Notes: generated from the sequence alone by a model not told the origin. A stretch of DNA of 64,000 nt from Lutimaribacter pacificus (GCF_900142185.1 NZ_FQZZ01000001.1:558001-622000), one strand, 5' to 3'. Numbered from the stretch's first letter, positions 46,191 to 54,589 are shown. Numbers and translations: made by a program.

Positions 46191-46682
46191 ATGTTGAAAC
46201 GTGTCTTCCCCCACCCTTTGCTCAGCCTGACGCTGGCTGTCGTGTGGCTGGCCCTGGTGAACAAGGTCACGCCGGGCAACCTGCTGCTGGGGCTGCTGCT
46301 GGGCATCGCGATCCCCTTCGTCACCGCGCCCTACTGGCCGGGCCGCCCGATCATCAAGCGCCCGCTGCGGGTGGTCGAATACGTGTTCATCGTGCTGTGG
46401 GATATCGTCGTCGCCAATTTCCAGGTCGCGGCGATCATCCTGTTCCGGCGCAACAGCAACATCCGCTCGCACTGGATCACCGTCCCGCTGGAGCTGACCT
46501 CGCCCGAGGCGATCACCGTGCTGGCCGGCACCATCACCATGACGCCAGGCACCGTCTCGGCGATGCTGTCGGCCGATGGCAGCGCGATCCTGGTGCATTG
46601 CCTGCATACCGACGACCCCGAGGCGGTGCGCGACGACATCAAGCAACGCTATGAATGGCGGCTGAAGGAGATGTTCCAATGA
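46191..46682 (+). CDS. Na+/H+ antiporter subunit MrpE (PhaE)
   Basis: A 163-aa subunit with two to three N-terminal helices and a cytoplasmic C-terminal domain. The diagnostic stretches are VEYVFIVLWDIVVANFQVA and SPEAITVLAGTITMTPGTVSAML, the latter near-universal in MrpE. The start ATG is 4 bp past the MrpD stop, and the stop overlaps the MrpF ATG (ATGA). It is needed for full antiport activity in other systems. Confidence 0.95.
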   Translation: MLKRVFPHPLLSLTLAVVWLALVNKVTPGNLLLGLLLGIAIPFVTAPYWPGRPIIKRPLRVVEYVFIVLWDIVVANFQVAAIILFRRNSNIRSHWITVPLELTSPEAITVLAGTITMTPGTVSAMLSADGSAILVHCLHTDDPEAVRDDIKQRYEWRLKEMFQ

Positions 46683-46948
46683 TCACCTGGGCCCTGCTTT
46701 TCGCCTTCGGCTGTTTCGGGCTGGGGCTTTTGTTCAACCTCTGGCGCATCACCACGGGGCCGGACACGGCCGACCGCATCCTTGCGCTGGACACCATGGT
46801 CATCAACATCATCGCGCTGCTGATCCTTTACGGGATCTGGCGCGGCACCGCCGTCTATTACGAGGCGTCGATGCTGATCGCGATGGTTGGTTTCGTGTCG
46901 ACCGTGGCCTATTGCCGCTTCGTGCTGCGCGGCGATATCATCGAATAG
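46679..46948 (+). CDS. Na+/H+ antiporter subunit MrpF (PhaF)
   Basis: An 89-aa protein with three helices. The conserved MrpF core is present: WRITTGPDTADRILALDTMVINIIALLILYG (residues about 23-53), where the Asp residues lie in the membrane near the ion path, followed by EASMLIAMVGFVSTVAYCRFVLRG. Translation is coupled to MrpE by a 4-base overlap, and MrpG follows 10 bp later. Confidence 0.95.
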   Translation: MITWALLFAFGCFGLGLLFNLWRITTGPDTADRILALDTMVINIIALLILYGIWRGTAVYYEASMLIAMVGFVSTVAYCRFVLRGDIIE

Positions 46949-46958
46949 GAGGCGCCGG

Positions 46959-47345
46959 ATGGAACTTGCGACGGAAATCCTGATCTCGTTTTTCCTGGTC
47001 CTGGCGGGTGTGTTCGGGCTGGTCGGGTCGCTGGGGATGGTCAAGCTGACGAACACGATGCAGCGCCTGCACGCGCCGACCAAAGCCACGACGCTGGGCG
47101 TGGGCGGCGTGCTGATCGCCTCGATGCTGTATTTCCTGCTGGTCGAGGGCACGTTCAGCTTTCACGAGTTGCTGATCGCGCTGTTCCTGTTCATCACCGC
47201 GCCGATCAGCGCCAATTTCATCGCCAAGACCTATATCCAGGCCCACCTGCGCGAAGCGGACCTGCCGTCGAGCGAGGGCGAATACGGCTGGTCGGTCTAT
47301 GACGATCCGCCCGAATCCGACGACGAGGGCGAAGGCTTCGCCTGA
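46959..47345 (+). CDS. Na+/H+ antiporter subunit MrpG (PhaG)
   Basis: A 128-aa protein, the last subunit of the mrp operon. Three helices and the family motif LGMVKLTNTMQRLHAPTKATTLGVGGVL, then FITAPISANFIAKTYIQAH. An acidic C-terminal tail (PPESDDEGEGFA) faces the cytoplasm. AGGAGG lies 6 bases before the ATG at 46959. With this gene the complete set AB-C-D-E-F-G is present. Confidence 0.95.
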   Translation: MELATEILISFFLVLAGVFGLVGSLGMVKLTNTMQRLHAPTKATTLGVGGVLIASMLYFLLVEGTFSFHELLIALFLFITAPISANFIAKTYIQAHLREADLPSSEGEYGWSVYDDPPESDDEGEGFA

Positions 47346-47378
47346 CCGGGCGGGCCGGTCATGGCAGGGGATGCGAAG

Positions 47379-47990
47379 ATGCTGACACTCGACCACATCG
47401 CGGTTGCCGCCGAAACGCTGGACGAGGGCCGCGCCTTTGCCGAGGATCTGCTGGGCATCCCGCTTTTGCCCGGTGGCCGGCACGCGGCGATGGGCACGCA
47501 CAACATGCTGTTGGGGTTGCAGGACGGGCTGTATCTCGAACTGATCGCCATCGACCCCGACGCCCCGCCGCCCGGCCGGCCGCGCTGGTTCGACCTAGAC
47601 CGGTTCTCGGGCCCGCCGCGCCTGACCAACTGGATCTGCCGGGTGCCGGATCTGGAGGCCGTGCTCGGGCGGCTGCCTGCGGGCGAACCGCTCGACCTGG
47701 CGCGGGGCGATCTGCGCTGGCGCATGGGCGTGCCCGCTGACGGGCATCTGCCCTTCGACAATTGCCACCCCGCGCTTATCGAATGGCAGGGCGATGTGCA
47801 TCCGATGGACCGGCTGCCCAATTCCGGCCTGCGGCTTTCCGCCCTGCGCATCCTGCATCCGCGCGCCGACGAAATGCAGGCGCTGCTGGCCCCGGTGCTG
47901 GAGGATGGCCGGATCGCCTTTGTGCCCGCCGACACCCCCGCGCTTGAGGCGGTGATCGAAACGCCTGCCGGCGAACGGGTGCTGCGATGA
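47379..47990 (+). CDS. VOC-superfamily (glyoxalase-like) protein
   Basis: About 203 aa of the Glyoxalase_3/VOC type: LTLDHIAVAAETLDEGRAFAEDLLG at the N-terminus carries the first metal-like His, and MLLGLQDGLYLELIAID gives a Glu in the expected second-strand position. Two starts are possible, 47361 and 47379; the second is preferred because AGGGGA lies about 8 bases before it. The gene ends in an overlap with the following GNAT gene (ATGA), so the two are coupled. The substrate is not evident. Confidence 0.85.
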   Translation: MLTLDHIAVAAETLDEGRAFAEDLLGIPLLPGGRHAAMGTHNMLLGLQDGLYLELIAIDPDAPPPGRPRWFDLDRFSGPPRLTNWICRVPDLEAVLGRLPAGEPLDLARGDLRWRMGVPADGHLPFDNCHPALIEWQGDVHPMDRLPNSGLRLSALRILHPRADEMQALLAPVLEDGRIAFVPADTPALEAVIETPAGERVLR

Positions 47991-48466
47991 CGATCCGCCC
48001 GGCACGTGCCACGGATGCGCAGGCGATCGCGGCGATCTGGAACCCGATGATCCGCGATACCGCGATCACCTTCACCACTGCCGAAAAGACCGAGGCCGGA
48101 CTGCAGGCGGATATCGCCGCGCGCGACGGCGCCTTCTGGGTCGCGGACGAAGGCGGGCATGTGCTGGGCTTCGCCACCTATGCGCAGTTTCGCGGCGGTC
48201 CCGGCTATGCCCGGACGATGGAACACACGGTGATCCTGTCGCCGCTGGCGCATGGCCGTGGCATCGGCCGCGCGCTGATGACGGCCCTGTGCGATCACGC
48301 CAAAGGGCAGGGCGTGCACAGCATGTGGGCCGGCGTCAGCGCGGAAAACCCCGCCGCCGTCGCCTTCCACGCGCGCATCGGCTTTGCCGAGGTCGCGCGC
48401 CTGCCCGAGGTGGGGTTCAAGTTCGGGCGCTGGATGGACCTGATCCTGATGCAAAAAATTCTCTGA
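47987..48466 (+). CDS. GNAT acetyltransferase, phosphinothricin-acetyltransferase type
   Basis: A 159-aa GNAT protein of the Pat/MddA group: IRPARATDAQAIAAIWNPMIRDTAITF at the start, the middle YARTMEHTVILSPLAHGRGIGRALM with the acetyl-CoA loop, and NPAAVAFHARIGFAEVARLPEVGFKFGRWMDLILMQK at the C-terminus (residues about 120-156). Such enzymes acetylate amino-acid analogues such as methionine sulfoximine and glufosinate, usually as housekeeping detoxification. It overlaps the VOC gene by 4 bases. Confidence 0.9.
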   Translation: MTIRPARATDAQAIAAIWNPMIRDTAITFTTAEKTEAGLQADIAARDGAFWVADEGGHVLGFATYAQFRGGPGYARTMEHTVILSPLAHGRGIGRALMTALCDHAKGQGVHSMWAGVSAENPAAVAFHARIGFAEVARLPEVGFKFGRWMDLILMQKIL

Positions 48467-48509
48467 CACCGTCCTGACAGCGCCGCGCGCAAAGGGTAGG
48501 GTGCGCGCC

Positions 48510-49193
48510 ATGTCGATCTGGACCCGCATATCCGACGCGCTGTCCGCGCTTGCCAGTGGCGAGCCGCTGTCCGCCGTTTTCGACCGGCTGCGCACGCCGC
48601 CGGAACGCTCGGTCGCGTTCACCATCGCGGTGATCGCGCTGGGCGCCAAGATGGCCAAGGCCGACGGGCTGGTGACGCGCGACGAGGTTACCGCCTTCCG
48701 CGAGGTGTTCCAGATCGCCGCCGAGGACGAGGCGCAGGCGGCGCGCGTCTTCAACCTCGCCCGGCAGGACGTGGCGGGGTTCGAGGATTATGCCCGCAAG
48801 ATCAAGGCGATGTTCGAGCGCACCGAAGGCCCGCTTTGCGACCTGATGGAGGGGCTCTTCCACATCGCGCTGGCCGATGGCACCTACCACCCGGCCGAGG
48901 ATGCGTTCCTGGAACGGGTGGCCGATATCTTCGGCCTGCCAGAGCATGATTTCCGCAGCCTGCGCGCCCGGTTCGTGCCCGATGCGACGCCCGATCCCTA
49001 TGCCGTGCTGGGCGTTACGCCCGACATGCCGATGGCGGATATCCGCGGCGCCTGGAAGCGGCTGGTGCGCGAAAACCACCCCGACGCCCTGACCGCGCGC
49101 GGCCTGCCGCAAGAGGCGGTCAGGATGGCCGAACGGCGGATGAACGACATCAACCGCGCCTGGGACGAGATCAGCAAGGGCAAGGCCGCCTGA
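48510..49193 (+). CDS. TerB-like plus DnaJ-domain co-chaperone (DjlA-type)
   Basis: A 227-aa soluble protein. Residues about 30-145 form a TerB-like helical domain (VAFTIAVIALGAKMAKADGLVTRDEVTAF and LFHIALADGTYHPAEDAFLERVADIFGL). Residues about 163-227 are a DnaJ domain (DPYAVLGVTPDMPMADIRGAWKRLVRENHPDAL), with HPD as the DnaK-activating motif. Unlike E. coli DjlA it has no N-terminal membrane helix. The ATG at 48510 follows TAGGG by 8 bases; the open frame also has a GTG at 48501. It overlaps the next gene by one base. Confidence 0.9.
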   Translation: MSIWTRISDALSALASGEPLSAVFDRLRTPPERSVAFTIAVIALGAKMAKADGLVTRDEVTAFREVFQIAAEDEAQAARVFNLARQDVAGFEDYARKIKAMFERTEGPLCDLMEGLFHIALADGTYHPAEDAFLERVADIFGLPEHDFRSLRARFVPDATPDPYAVLGVTPDMPMADIRGAWKRLVRENHPDALTARGLPQEAVRMAERRMNDINRAWDEISKGKAA

Positions 49194-50218
49194 TGCGCAT
49201 CGCCACCTACAACGTGGAATGGTTCAACAACCTGTTCGACGACCAGGGCGGGGTGCTGGACAATCGCGGCTGGTCGGGGCGGCACGATGTGCGGCGCACC
49301 GACCAGCTTGCCGCGCTGGGGATCGTGTTCACCGCGTTGAACGCCGACGCCATCATGGTGATCGAGGCGCCCGACCATAACGGGCGGCGCACAACCGTGC
49401 CGGCGCTGGAAAATTTCGCCGGTTACTTCGACCTGCGCGCGCGCAAGGCGGTGATGGGCTTTCCCAACGACACACAGCAGGAAATCGCGCTGCTTTACGA
49501 TCCCGACACCATGAGCGCGCGGCACGATCCGCTGGGCGATCCGACCGGCAAGAAGGGCGATCCCGGCAGCCCGCGTTTCGACGGGGTGTTCCGCATCGAC
49601 CTGGATATCGACGCGACCGAGGATCTGGTGAGATTTTCCAAGCCCCCGCTGGAGTTGGCGATCGAAACCGTGTCGGGGCGCAGCCTGCGGATGATCGGCG
49701 CGCACCTGAAATCCAAGGCGCCGCACGGCGCGCAGAACCGGGACGAGGTGATGCGCATGGCCATCGCCAACCGGCGCAAGCAGCTGGCGCAGGCGATCTG
49801 GCTGCGCGGGCGGGTGGACGAGCACCTGGCGCGGGGCGAGTCGCTGATCCTGCTGGGCGATCTGAACGACGGTCCGGGGCTGGACGAATACGAGGATCTG
49901 TTCGGCCGGTCCTCGGTCGAAATCGTGATGGGCACGGAGGGGCATCAACCGCTGTGCGACCCCCATGCCCACCGGGCGCTGCAACAGCGGATCGGGGCGA
50001 TGCCGACCTCGGCCAGGTTCTATTTATCCACTGAAAAGAGATACTTGCAGGCGCTTCTTGATTACATCATGATCTCTGAGGACCTGCGCGCGCTGGAGCC
50101 GCGCTGGCGCATCTGGCACCCGTTCGACGATCCGGTCTGCTGGTCCACGCCCGAGCTGCGCGATGCGCTGATTACCGCCTCGGATCATTTCCCGGTGACG
50201 CTCGATATCGGTCTGTGA
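49193..50218 (+). CDS. endonuclease/exonuclease/phosphatase-family hydrolase
   Basis: A 341-aa EEP-fold protein. The expected catalytic pieces are present: TYNVEWFNN (Asn, metal), a Glu in MVIEAPDH, GAHLKSKAP (His), LGDLNDGPG (Asp and Asn), and SDHFPVTLDI (final Asp-His). No signal peptide, so it should act in the cytoplasm. Family members cut nucleic acids or remove phosphates from lipids and nucleotides, and the sequence does not separate these. The start overlaps the DnaJ gene stop (TGATG). Confidence 0.88.
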   Translation: MRIATYNVEWFNNLFDDQGGVLDNRGWSGRHDVRRTDQLAALGIVFTALNADAIMVIEAPDHNGRRTTVPALENFAGYFDLRARKAVMGFPNDTQQEIALLYDPDTMSARHDPLGDPTGKKGDPGSPRFDGVFRIDLDIDATEDLVRFSKPPLELAIETVSGRSLRMIGAHLKSKAPHGAQNRDEVMRMAIANRRKQLAQAIWLRGRVDEHLARGESLILLGDLNDGPGLDEYEDLFGRSSVEIVMGTEGHQPLCDPHAHRALQQRIGAMPTSARFYLSTEKRYLQALLDYIMISEDLRALEPRWRIWHPFDDPVCWSTPELRDALITASDHFPVTLDIGL

Positions 50219-50254
50219 CTCAAAATCGCCCGGCGGATCGCTTATATTGCGGGC

Positions 50255-50611
50255 ATGAAACGCTTTGCCCTTGCCCTTGTCGTCGCGTCCCTTCCTGTCT
50301 CTTCCATTGCGCAAGAGGCTGAAAAGGATGGATTTTCCCTGATGGAAGAAGGTGCGCGCATGTTCCTGCGCGGCATGATGGAGCAGGCCGAACCGGCGAT
50401 GAAAGAGCTTCAGCGGCTGGTCGAGGACATGGAGCCGGCCATGCGGCAATTCGTGCAGGAAATGGGGCCGGCGCTGAACGAATTGCTGGGCAAGGTCGAC
50501 GACCTGTCGAATTATCACCCGCCCGAAATGCTGCCCAATGGCGACATCATCATGCGCCGCAAACTGCCCATGCCACCCGCTGACGAGGGCGAGGGCGAGA
50601 TCGAGCTTTAG
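50255..50611 (+). CDS. small secreted Met-rich helical protein, unknown
   Basis: A 118-aa protein with a signal peptide (MKRFALALVVASLPVSSIAQ). The mature part is nearly all amphipathic helix with repeated units of similar form: AEPAMKELQRLVEDM, then MEPAMRQFVQEMGPALNEL, and many Met and Glu residues. The C-terminus is Pro- and Glu-rich. It is likely periplasmic. I do not recognise the function; homologues may carry an unhelpful ATPase label, but no ATP-binding motif is present. The first palindrome of the intergenic array lies 17 bp after its stop. Confidence 0.78.
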   Translation: MKRFALALVVASLPVSSIAQEAEKDGFSLMEEGARMFLRGMMEQAEPAMKELQRLVEDMEPAMRQFVQEMGPALNELLGKVDDLSNYHPPEMLPNGDIIMRRKLPMPPADEGEGEIEL

Positions 50612-50627
50612 CGGCGGGCGGGCCGTT

Positions 50628-50817
50628 AACCGCGCGGTCCGGCACGCAAACCGCGCGGTTCCTGACAGAACATGACCGGAAACCGCGCGGTTTCCCACGA
50701 AACCTGCGCGGTTTTGCCGGTGCGGAGAGGGCCATTCGGTTAACAGCCGGTAAATTTCACGGGGTTCCGGTGGCCCCCGTGGCCGGATCGCGCGGTTCGT
50801 GCCGAAAACCGCGCGGT
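50628..50817. repeat. array of six AACCGCGCGGTT palindromes on helical spacing
   Basis: Six copies of a 12-bp palindrome lie in the gap between two convergent genes. CCGCGCGG cores are centred at 50633.5, 50654.5, 50686.5, 50707.5 (one base inserted), 50791.5 and 50812.5, giving spacings of 21, 32, 21, 84 and 21 bp, close to 2, 3, 2, 8 and 2 helical turns. Copy 3 extends to a perfect 18-bp palindrome (50678-50695). GTTAAC overlaps or flanks copies 1 and 6. Pairs could also fold as bidirectional hairpins. Confidence 0.85.
50740..50754. promoter_or_regulatory. second TTAA-N7-TAAA (CtrA-like) box, inside the palindrome array
   Basis: TTAACAGCCGGTAAA is the same pattern as the box upstream of dprA and has the same N7 spacing and CCGG centre. 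It lies between palindromes 4 and 5 of the array, in a convergent intergenic region with no start codon nearby. It may therefore be a shared part of the palindrome element and not a gene promoter. Confidence 0.35.
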
Positions 50818-50819
50818 CG

Positions 50820-52397
50820 TTAACCTTTGTCGGGGGCGGCCTGTCTGGCGGTGGCGGGGCGGCGCAGCTTGACCCGGCTTTCTGCGCCCAGCGTCCCGGC
50901 CAGCGACAGGAACCGCGCCTCGGCCACCTCGCCGAACAGCGGTTCGGCCTCGTGGCTGAGCCAGAGTTCCAGTTCCTTCTTCTTGGGGAACCAGCGCATT
51001 TCGCCCATCGGCGCGCCCTGCAGCCACAGCATCGCGCCAAAGCGCATCGCCTTGCCCAGAACCTCGGCCTGGTGGACCTCTTTTTCCGGGATCAGCTCGT
51101 ACATTTCCTCGAACCGGGTGCCGTCGCGCTTGTTGGTGTAGCGGTGCATCAGCGCCAGCCCCACGAATACGCGTTCGGCATGTTTCAGCCCGCCCAGGTT
51201 GGCGCGGGTTGCGTTGTCGAAACAGACCTCGGCGCGGTAATCGGGATGCGCGCGCCAGCTGACATCGTGCAGCAGGCAGGCCGCGCGGATCAGCCGCTTG
51301 CGTTCGTCCGACGCGCCGGAAAACAGCGGCAGGACAAAGTGATAGAGCTGCCGGCCAAAGCCGGGCAGGCGGGCGTCCTTGGCCTCGGCAAAGCGGCAGG
51401 CCTCGATCAGCGGGTCGCGGTCGCGCAATTCCTGCGGCATCTGCTCGTAAAGCATCCCCTCGCGGATGCCGTAGCTGCTGATGGCGATATCGTGCGGCTT
51501 GAAGGTCTTGACCACCTCTTTCAGGACCTCGGCCGCCAGCGGCACCAGCCCCATCCGGCTGGCCGAGACATCGGCACGGTTGCGCAGATCCTCGGCATCC
51601 TGCGTTTCGATGTATTTCACGGTTTCCTGCACCGACCTGCGGCTCATCCGGTATTCGTGCAGCACGTGCAGCGGATAGCCGCGCCGCTCCATGTCGATGC
51701 GGGCGATGGCCCGCCACGAGCCGCCGACCAGGAACAGCCGGTTTTCCTGCGGCCCCAGTTGCCGGGCCAGGCCGGTCAGGGTGGCGCGGATATAGTCGCG
51801 CCGCGCCTTCCTGCCGCCCTTGAGGGTGGCCAGTTTCAGCGGACCCAGCGCCGATGTCTCGCGCCGGCCGACGCGGCCGCCGTCGATTTCGGCCAGTTCC
51901 ATGGACGAGCCGCCGATATCGCAGACCAGCCCGTAAGAGCCGGGCCAGCCCAGAAGAACGCCCTGCGCGGACAGTCGTGCCTCTTCGCGGCCGTCGATGA
52001 CGTGGATCTTCAGCCCGGTTTCGCGCAGCACCTCGTCGCAGAATTCGGGGCCGTCCTCGGCATCGCGCACGGCGGCGGTGGCGACGGCGGTCAGCGGCGC
52101 GATGCCCATGCCCTCGGCCAGGTGCTGGAACCGGCGCAGCGCCGACAGCGCCCGCACCCGGCCCGCGGGCGACAGCCGCCCGGTCTTGCCCAGCCCCTCG
52201 CCCAGGGCGCACATGATCTTTTCGTTGTAGAAATAGGCGGGGCTGCGCGCCGCGCCGTCGAACACCACCAGCCGGACCGAGTTCGACCCCACGTCCACCA
52301 CCCCCACGCGGGCCAGCGCCCGCGCCTTGGGGTCGTTGAAAAGCGGCCTGCCGAACGGCCCCCAGTCCTGCGGGCCCGTGCCGGTCATGTCGGTCAT
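50820..52397 (-). CDS. ppx: exopolyphosphatase (Ppx/GppA family)
   Basis: A 525-aa enzyme of the ASKHA fold that trims phosphate from polyphosphate (or pppGpp). The N-terminal ATPase-like domain shows VGVVDVGSNSVRLVVFDG and GLVCDIGGSSMELAEI; an HD-like C-terminal domain follows (AACLLHDVSWRAHPDY). Its partner ppk is 2 kb downstream in genome coordinates, on the same strand. The ATG at 52397 follows GGAG by 8 bases; an ATG at 52388 is possible. Its stop codon lies inside the palindrome array region. Confidence 0.92.
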   Translation of the reverse strand: MTDMTGTGPQDWGPFGRPLFNDPKARALARVGVVDVGSNSVRLVVFDGAARSPAYFYNEKIMCALGEGLGKTGRLSPAGRVRALSALRRFQHLAEGMGIAPLTAVATAAVRDAEDGPEFCDEVLRETGLKIHVIDGREEARLSAQGVLLGWPGSYGLVCDIGGSSMELAEIDGGRVGRRETSALGPLKLATLKGGRKARRDYIRATLTGLARQLGPQENRLFLVGGSWRAIARIDMERRGYPLHVLHEYRMSRRSVQETVKYIETQDAEDLRNRADVSASRMGLVPLAAEVLKEVVKTFKPHDIAISSYGIREGMLYEQMPQELRDRDPLIEACRFAEAKDARLPGFGRQLYHFVLPLFSGASDERKRLIRAACLLHDVSWRAHPDYRAEVCFDNATRANLGGLKHAERVFVGLALMHRYTNKRDGTRFEEMYELIPEKEVHQAEVLGKAMRFGAMLWLQGAPMGEMRWFPKKKELELWLSHEAEPLFGEVAEARFLSLAGTLGAESRVKLRRPATARQAAPDKG

Positions 52398-52449
52398 CCT
52401 CTGGCTCCGTGCCGTTTTGACCCGTTTATGGACGGGGGCGCGGCGGGGG

Positions 52450-53550
52450 TCAATCACCCGGGGGTGCGGCATGGGCGGGGCGGGCATCGCGGGGGTCGCG
52501 TTCGGCCGAAAGGAAGCCGCCCAGCAGGTGCAGCTCGGCCACGTTGTCGCAGATCACCTTGAGCAGCACCAGGAACGGCACCGCCATCAGCATCCCCGGA
52601 ATCCCCCACAGCCAGCCCCAGACCAGCACCGTCAGGAACACCGCGACGGTGTTCAGCTCCAGCCGCCGGCCCAGCAGCCAGGGCGTGACGATCTGCCCTT
52701 CGAGAGCGGTCAGCGCGGCATAGCCCAGCGGCGGCACGAGGCCGGTGGCGACGTCGGGATAATAGCTCAGCCCGTAGACGCCCAGCAGCAGCACGCCGAT
52801 GATCCCGCCGAGATAGGGCAGGTAGTTCAGCACGAAGGCCGCCGCCCCCCAGAGCAGCGGATCGGGAAAGCCCAGCAGCCACAGGTAGCCGGCCAGCACC
52901 GCGCCGAGGCCGATATTGATCAGCGTGATCGACAGCAGGTAGCGCGAGATGCGCGCCTCGATATCGAAGATCACCTTGCGCACGTGGTCGCGGTCGCGGG
53001 GAAAGGCGTTGAGGATCTTGAGCAGCACAAGGTCGCCCGATCCGAGGATCAGCATGGCGAGGATTGCGCCGATCGCGATGGACGAGCCGAAATTCGCCGT
53101 CTTGCCCAGCAGGGTCGACAGGATGCCGGGCCCGTCGGTGCGCACCTCGGGGGCGGTGCTGGCGCCCTGGGCGATCTGTTCGACCTCCCTGGTGGCGTCG
53201 TGCATTTCCTTGACCGAGGAAAACAGCGCCTCCAGTTTCCAGCGCAGTTCGGCCACCATCTGCGGGATCTGCGCGACCCAGTCGGACAGCACCCCGGAGA
53301 GCGAATAGAAGAATCCGGCGATGGCCGCCGCCAGCGTGGCGATGACCAGGAACGCGGCGACCGGGGCGGGCAGGCCCGCGCGGCACAGCGCCCGCACCAC
53401 CGGCCGCAGGGTCAGTGCGAGGAACAGCCCGAACAGGATCGGGAACAGCACGTCGCGCGCGATCAGCACCGCGCCGAACAGCAGGATCAGGAATATCCCG
53501 ATCAGCAGCCCCTCGATCAGGGCCATGTCGCGCGAGCGCGGCGCCGGCAT
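52450..53550 (-). CDS. AI-2E family (PerM-like) transporter, copy 1
   Basis: A 366-aa inner-membrane protein with about seven to eight helices. The family signature is in the C-terminal part: GGIIGVLLLGVYGLSYYP, LEGQIVTPWLLGRRLELNTVAVFL and WGWLWGIPGMLMAVPFLVLLK. Members were first described as AI-2 exporters, but many move other small solutes or ions. It lies immediately upstream of ppx on the same strand (52 bp) and just downstream of a small holin-like gene. A second family member is at 57528-58586. Confidence 0.9.
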   Translation of the reverse strand: MPAPRSRDMALIEGLLIGIFLILLFGAVLIARDVLFPILFGLFLALTLRPVVRALCRAGLPAPVAAFLVIATLAAAIAGFFYSLSGVLSDWVAQIPQMVAELRWKLEALFSSVKEMHDATREVEQIAQGASTAPEVRTDGPGILSTLLGKTANFGSSIAIGAILAMLILGSGDLVLLKILNAFPRDRDHVRKVIFDIEARISRYLLSITLINIGLGAVLAGYLWLLGFPDPLLWGAAAFVLNYLPYLGGIIGVLLLGVYGLSYYPDVATGLVPPLGYAALTALEGQIVTPWLLGRRLELNTVAVFLTVLVWGWLWGIPGMLMAVPFLVLLKVICDNVAELHLLGGFLSAERDPRDARPAHAAPPGD

Positions 53551-53552
53551 GG

Positions 53553-53966
53553 TTATTTGCGGCCCGACAGGAACCCGGCGAGGAACCCCGCCAGCACGAT
53601 ATAGGGCGCGGCCTTGCCGATTTCCTGCCCGGCCTCGCGGCTGAGCGTTTCAAGCTGTTGCTCGATCTCGGGCGGCAGCGCCGCGCTGTCGCGCGCCCGG
53701 CTGCGCGCGACCTGGCCCGCGATCAGCAGCACCAGCGCGCCCAGCCCCAGCGCCAGCAGCGCCATCACGAAGGCGGCGGCGACCGGCCCCAGCCCGGCAG
53801 AGAGCAGCATGTAGCCGCCGAAGGCCGCGAAGCCGACCGCGATGCAGAAGAACACGGCCGCCACCGCGCCGCCCCCGGCCTTGAGGACGGCGCGGCGGGC
53901 TTTCGCCTCGGCCTGTCGCTCGGCCAGGCGCAGGGCCTGGCCGGCGAGCTTTGCAAGGGGGATCAT
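53553..53966 (-). CDS. phage-holin-like (DUF1469-type) small membrane protein
   Basis: A 137-aa protein with two strong hydrophobic helices (about residues 31-55 and 62-87), a central polar linker and a third short one near the C-terminus (YIVLAGFLAGFLSGRK). The type is known as Phage_holin_3_6/DUF1469 and is common in bacteria; despite the name it is not a phage gene here. It is linked to the DUF883 gene by a 4-base overlap (ATGA). Likely part of an envelope-stress group with the DUF883 and DUF1328 genes. Confidence 0.8.
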   Translation of the reverse strand: MIPLAKLAGQALRLAERQAEAKARRAVLKAGGGAVAAVFFCIAVGFAAFGGYMLLSAGLGPVAAAFVMALLALGLGALVLLIAGQVARSRARDSAALPPEIEQQLETLSREAGQEIGKAAPYIVLAGFLAGFLSGRK

Positions 53967-54259
53967 TTGCGGCCCAGAAGCCCGGCAAGGATGAACCCCG
54001 CGCCAAAGGCGATGGCGGTCGCGGCCAGCGGGTTGGCGCGGATCTGATCCTCGGTCGCGGCGCGGGCGCGCTGGCCCTGCCGGACCGCGCTGTCATAGGC
54101 GGCGCGGGCCTCGTCGGACAGGCTTTCCAGCCCGGCCTGCGCCTGCGCGACCCGGTCATGGCCGATTTCGCGGGCGCGATCCCCGGCCAGTTTCGCCAGC
54201 GTTTCGATGTCCTTGCGGGCAAGGGCCAGCTGGTCTTCGAGTTCCTGTTGCTTGGTCAT
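53963..54259 (-). CDS. DUF883 (ElaB/YqjD-like) inner-membrane protein
   Basis: A 98-aa protein with a long, charged, coiled-coil-like N-terminal helix (residues about 1-70) and one C-terminal membrane helix ending GFILAGLLGRK, the ElaB/YqjD pattern. E. coli YqjD anchors ribosomes at the membrane in stationary phase, so a similar role is possible. It is coupled to the holin-like gene downstream and lies near the DUF1328 gene. Confidence 0.85.
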   Translation of the reverse strand: MTKQQELEDQLALARKDIETLAKLAGDRAREIGHDRVAQAQAGLESLSDEARAAYDSAVRQGQRARAATEDQIRANPLAATAIAFGAGFILAGLLGRK

Positions 54260-54305
54260 CTCTTATCCCTCCGTTCGGTATTGCGAATATCAGACGGTCC
54301 GGTGC

Positions 54306-54479
54306 TCAGACCGGGGGTTTGCCTCGTACTGCGCGCGCGATCATGGCGACCAGGAAGAGGATGATGAAAACGTAAAAGATGATCTTGGCGATCCCGGCCG
54401 AGGCCGCGGCGATCCCGCCGAAACCCAGCACACCGGCGATCAGTGCGATAACCAGAAAAGTAAGTGCCCAACCCAACAT
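54306..54479 (-). CDS. DUF1328 (YtjA-like) small membrane protein
   Basis: A 57-aa protein, [20 protein letters not shown] then [20 protein letters not shown], two membrane helices and a short basic tail RAVRGKPPV. This is the DUF1328/YtjA family found across proteobacteria. A textbook ribosome site (AAGGAGG, 8 bases) precedes the ATG at 54479. It is upstream of DUF883 on the same strand, 46 bp away. Function unknown, commonly stress-induced. Confidence 0.9.
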   Translation of the reverse strand: MLGWALTFLVIALIAGVLGFGGIAAASAGIAKIIFYVFIILFLVAMIARAVRGKPPV

Positions 54480-54589
54480 ATCTTGACCTCCTTGTTCAAT
54501 TTGGTCGAGCCGTTGAATATACGCTGGATTTGATCATACTCCAACCGATCGGCGGAATCCCGCGAATTCCGAAGGGTGGGCGCGGGGCC

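Noticed and set aside
53553-53966. Possible prophage remnant (holin-like gene)
   Set aside because: The holin-like name reflects a common chromosomal membrane family. No other phage gene is nearby, and the composition is native.
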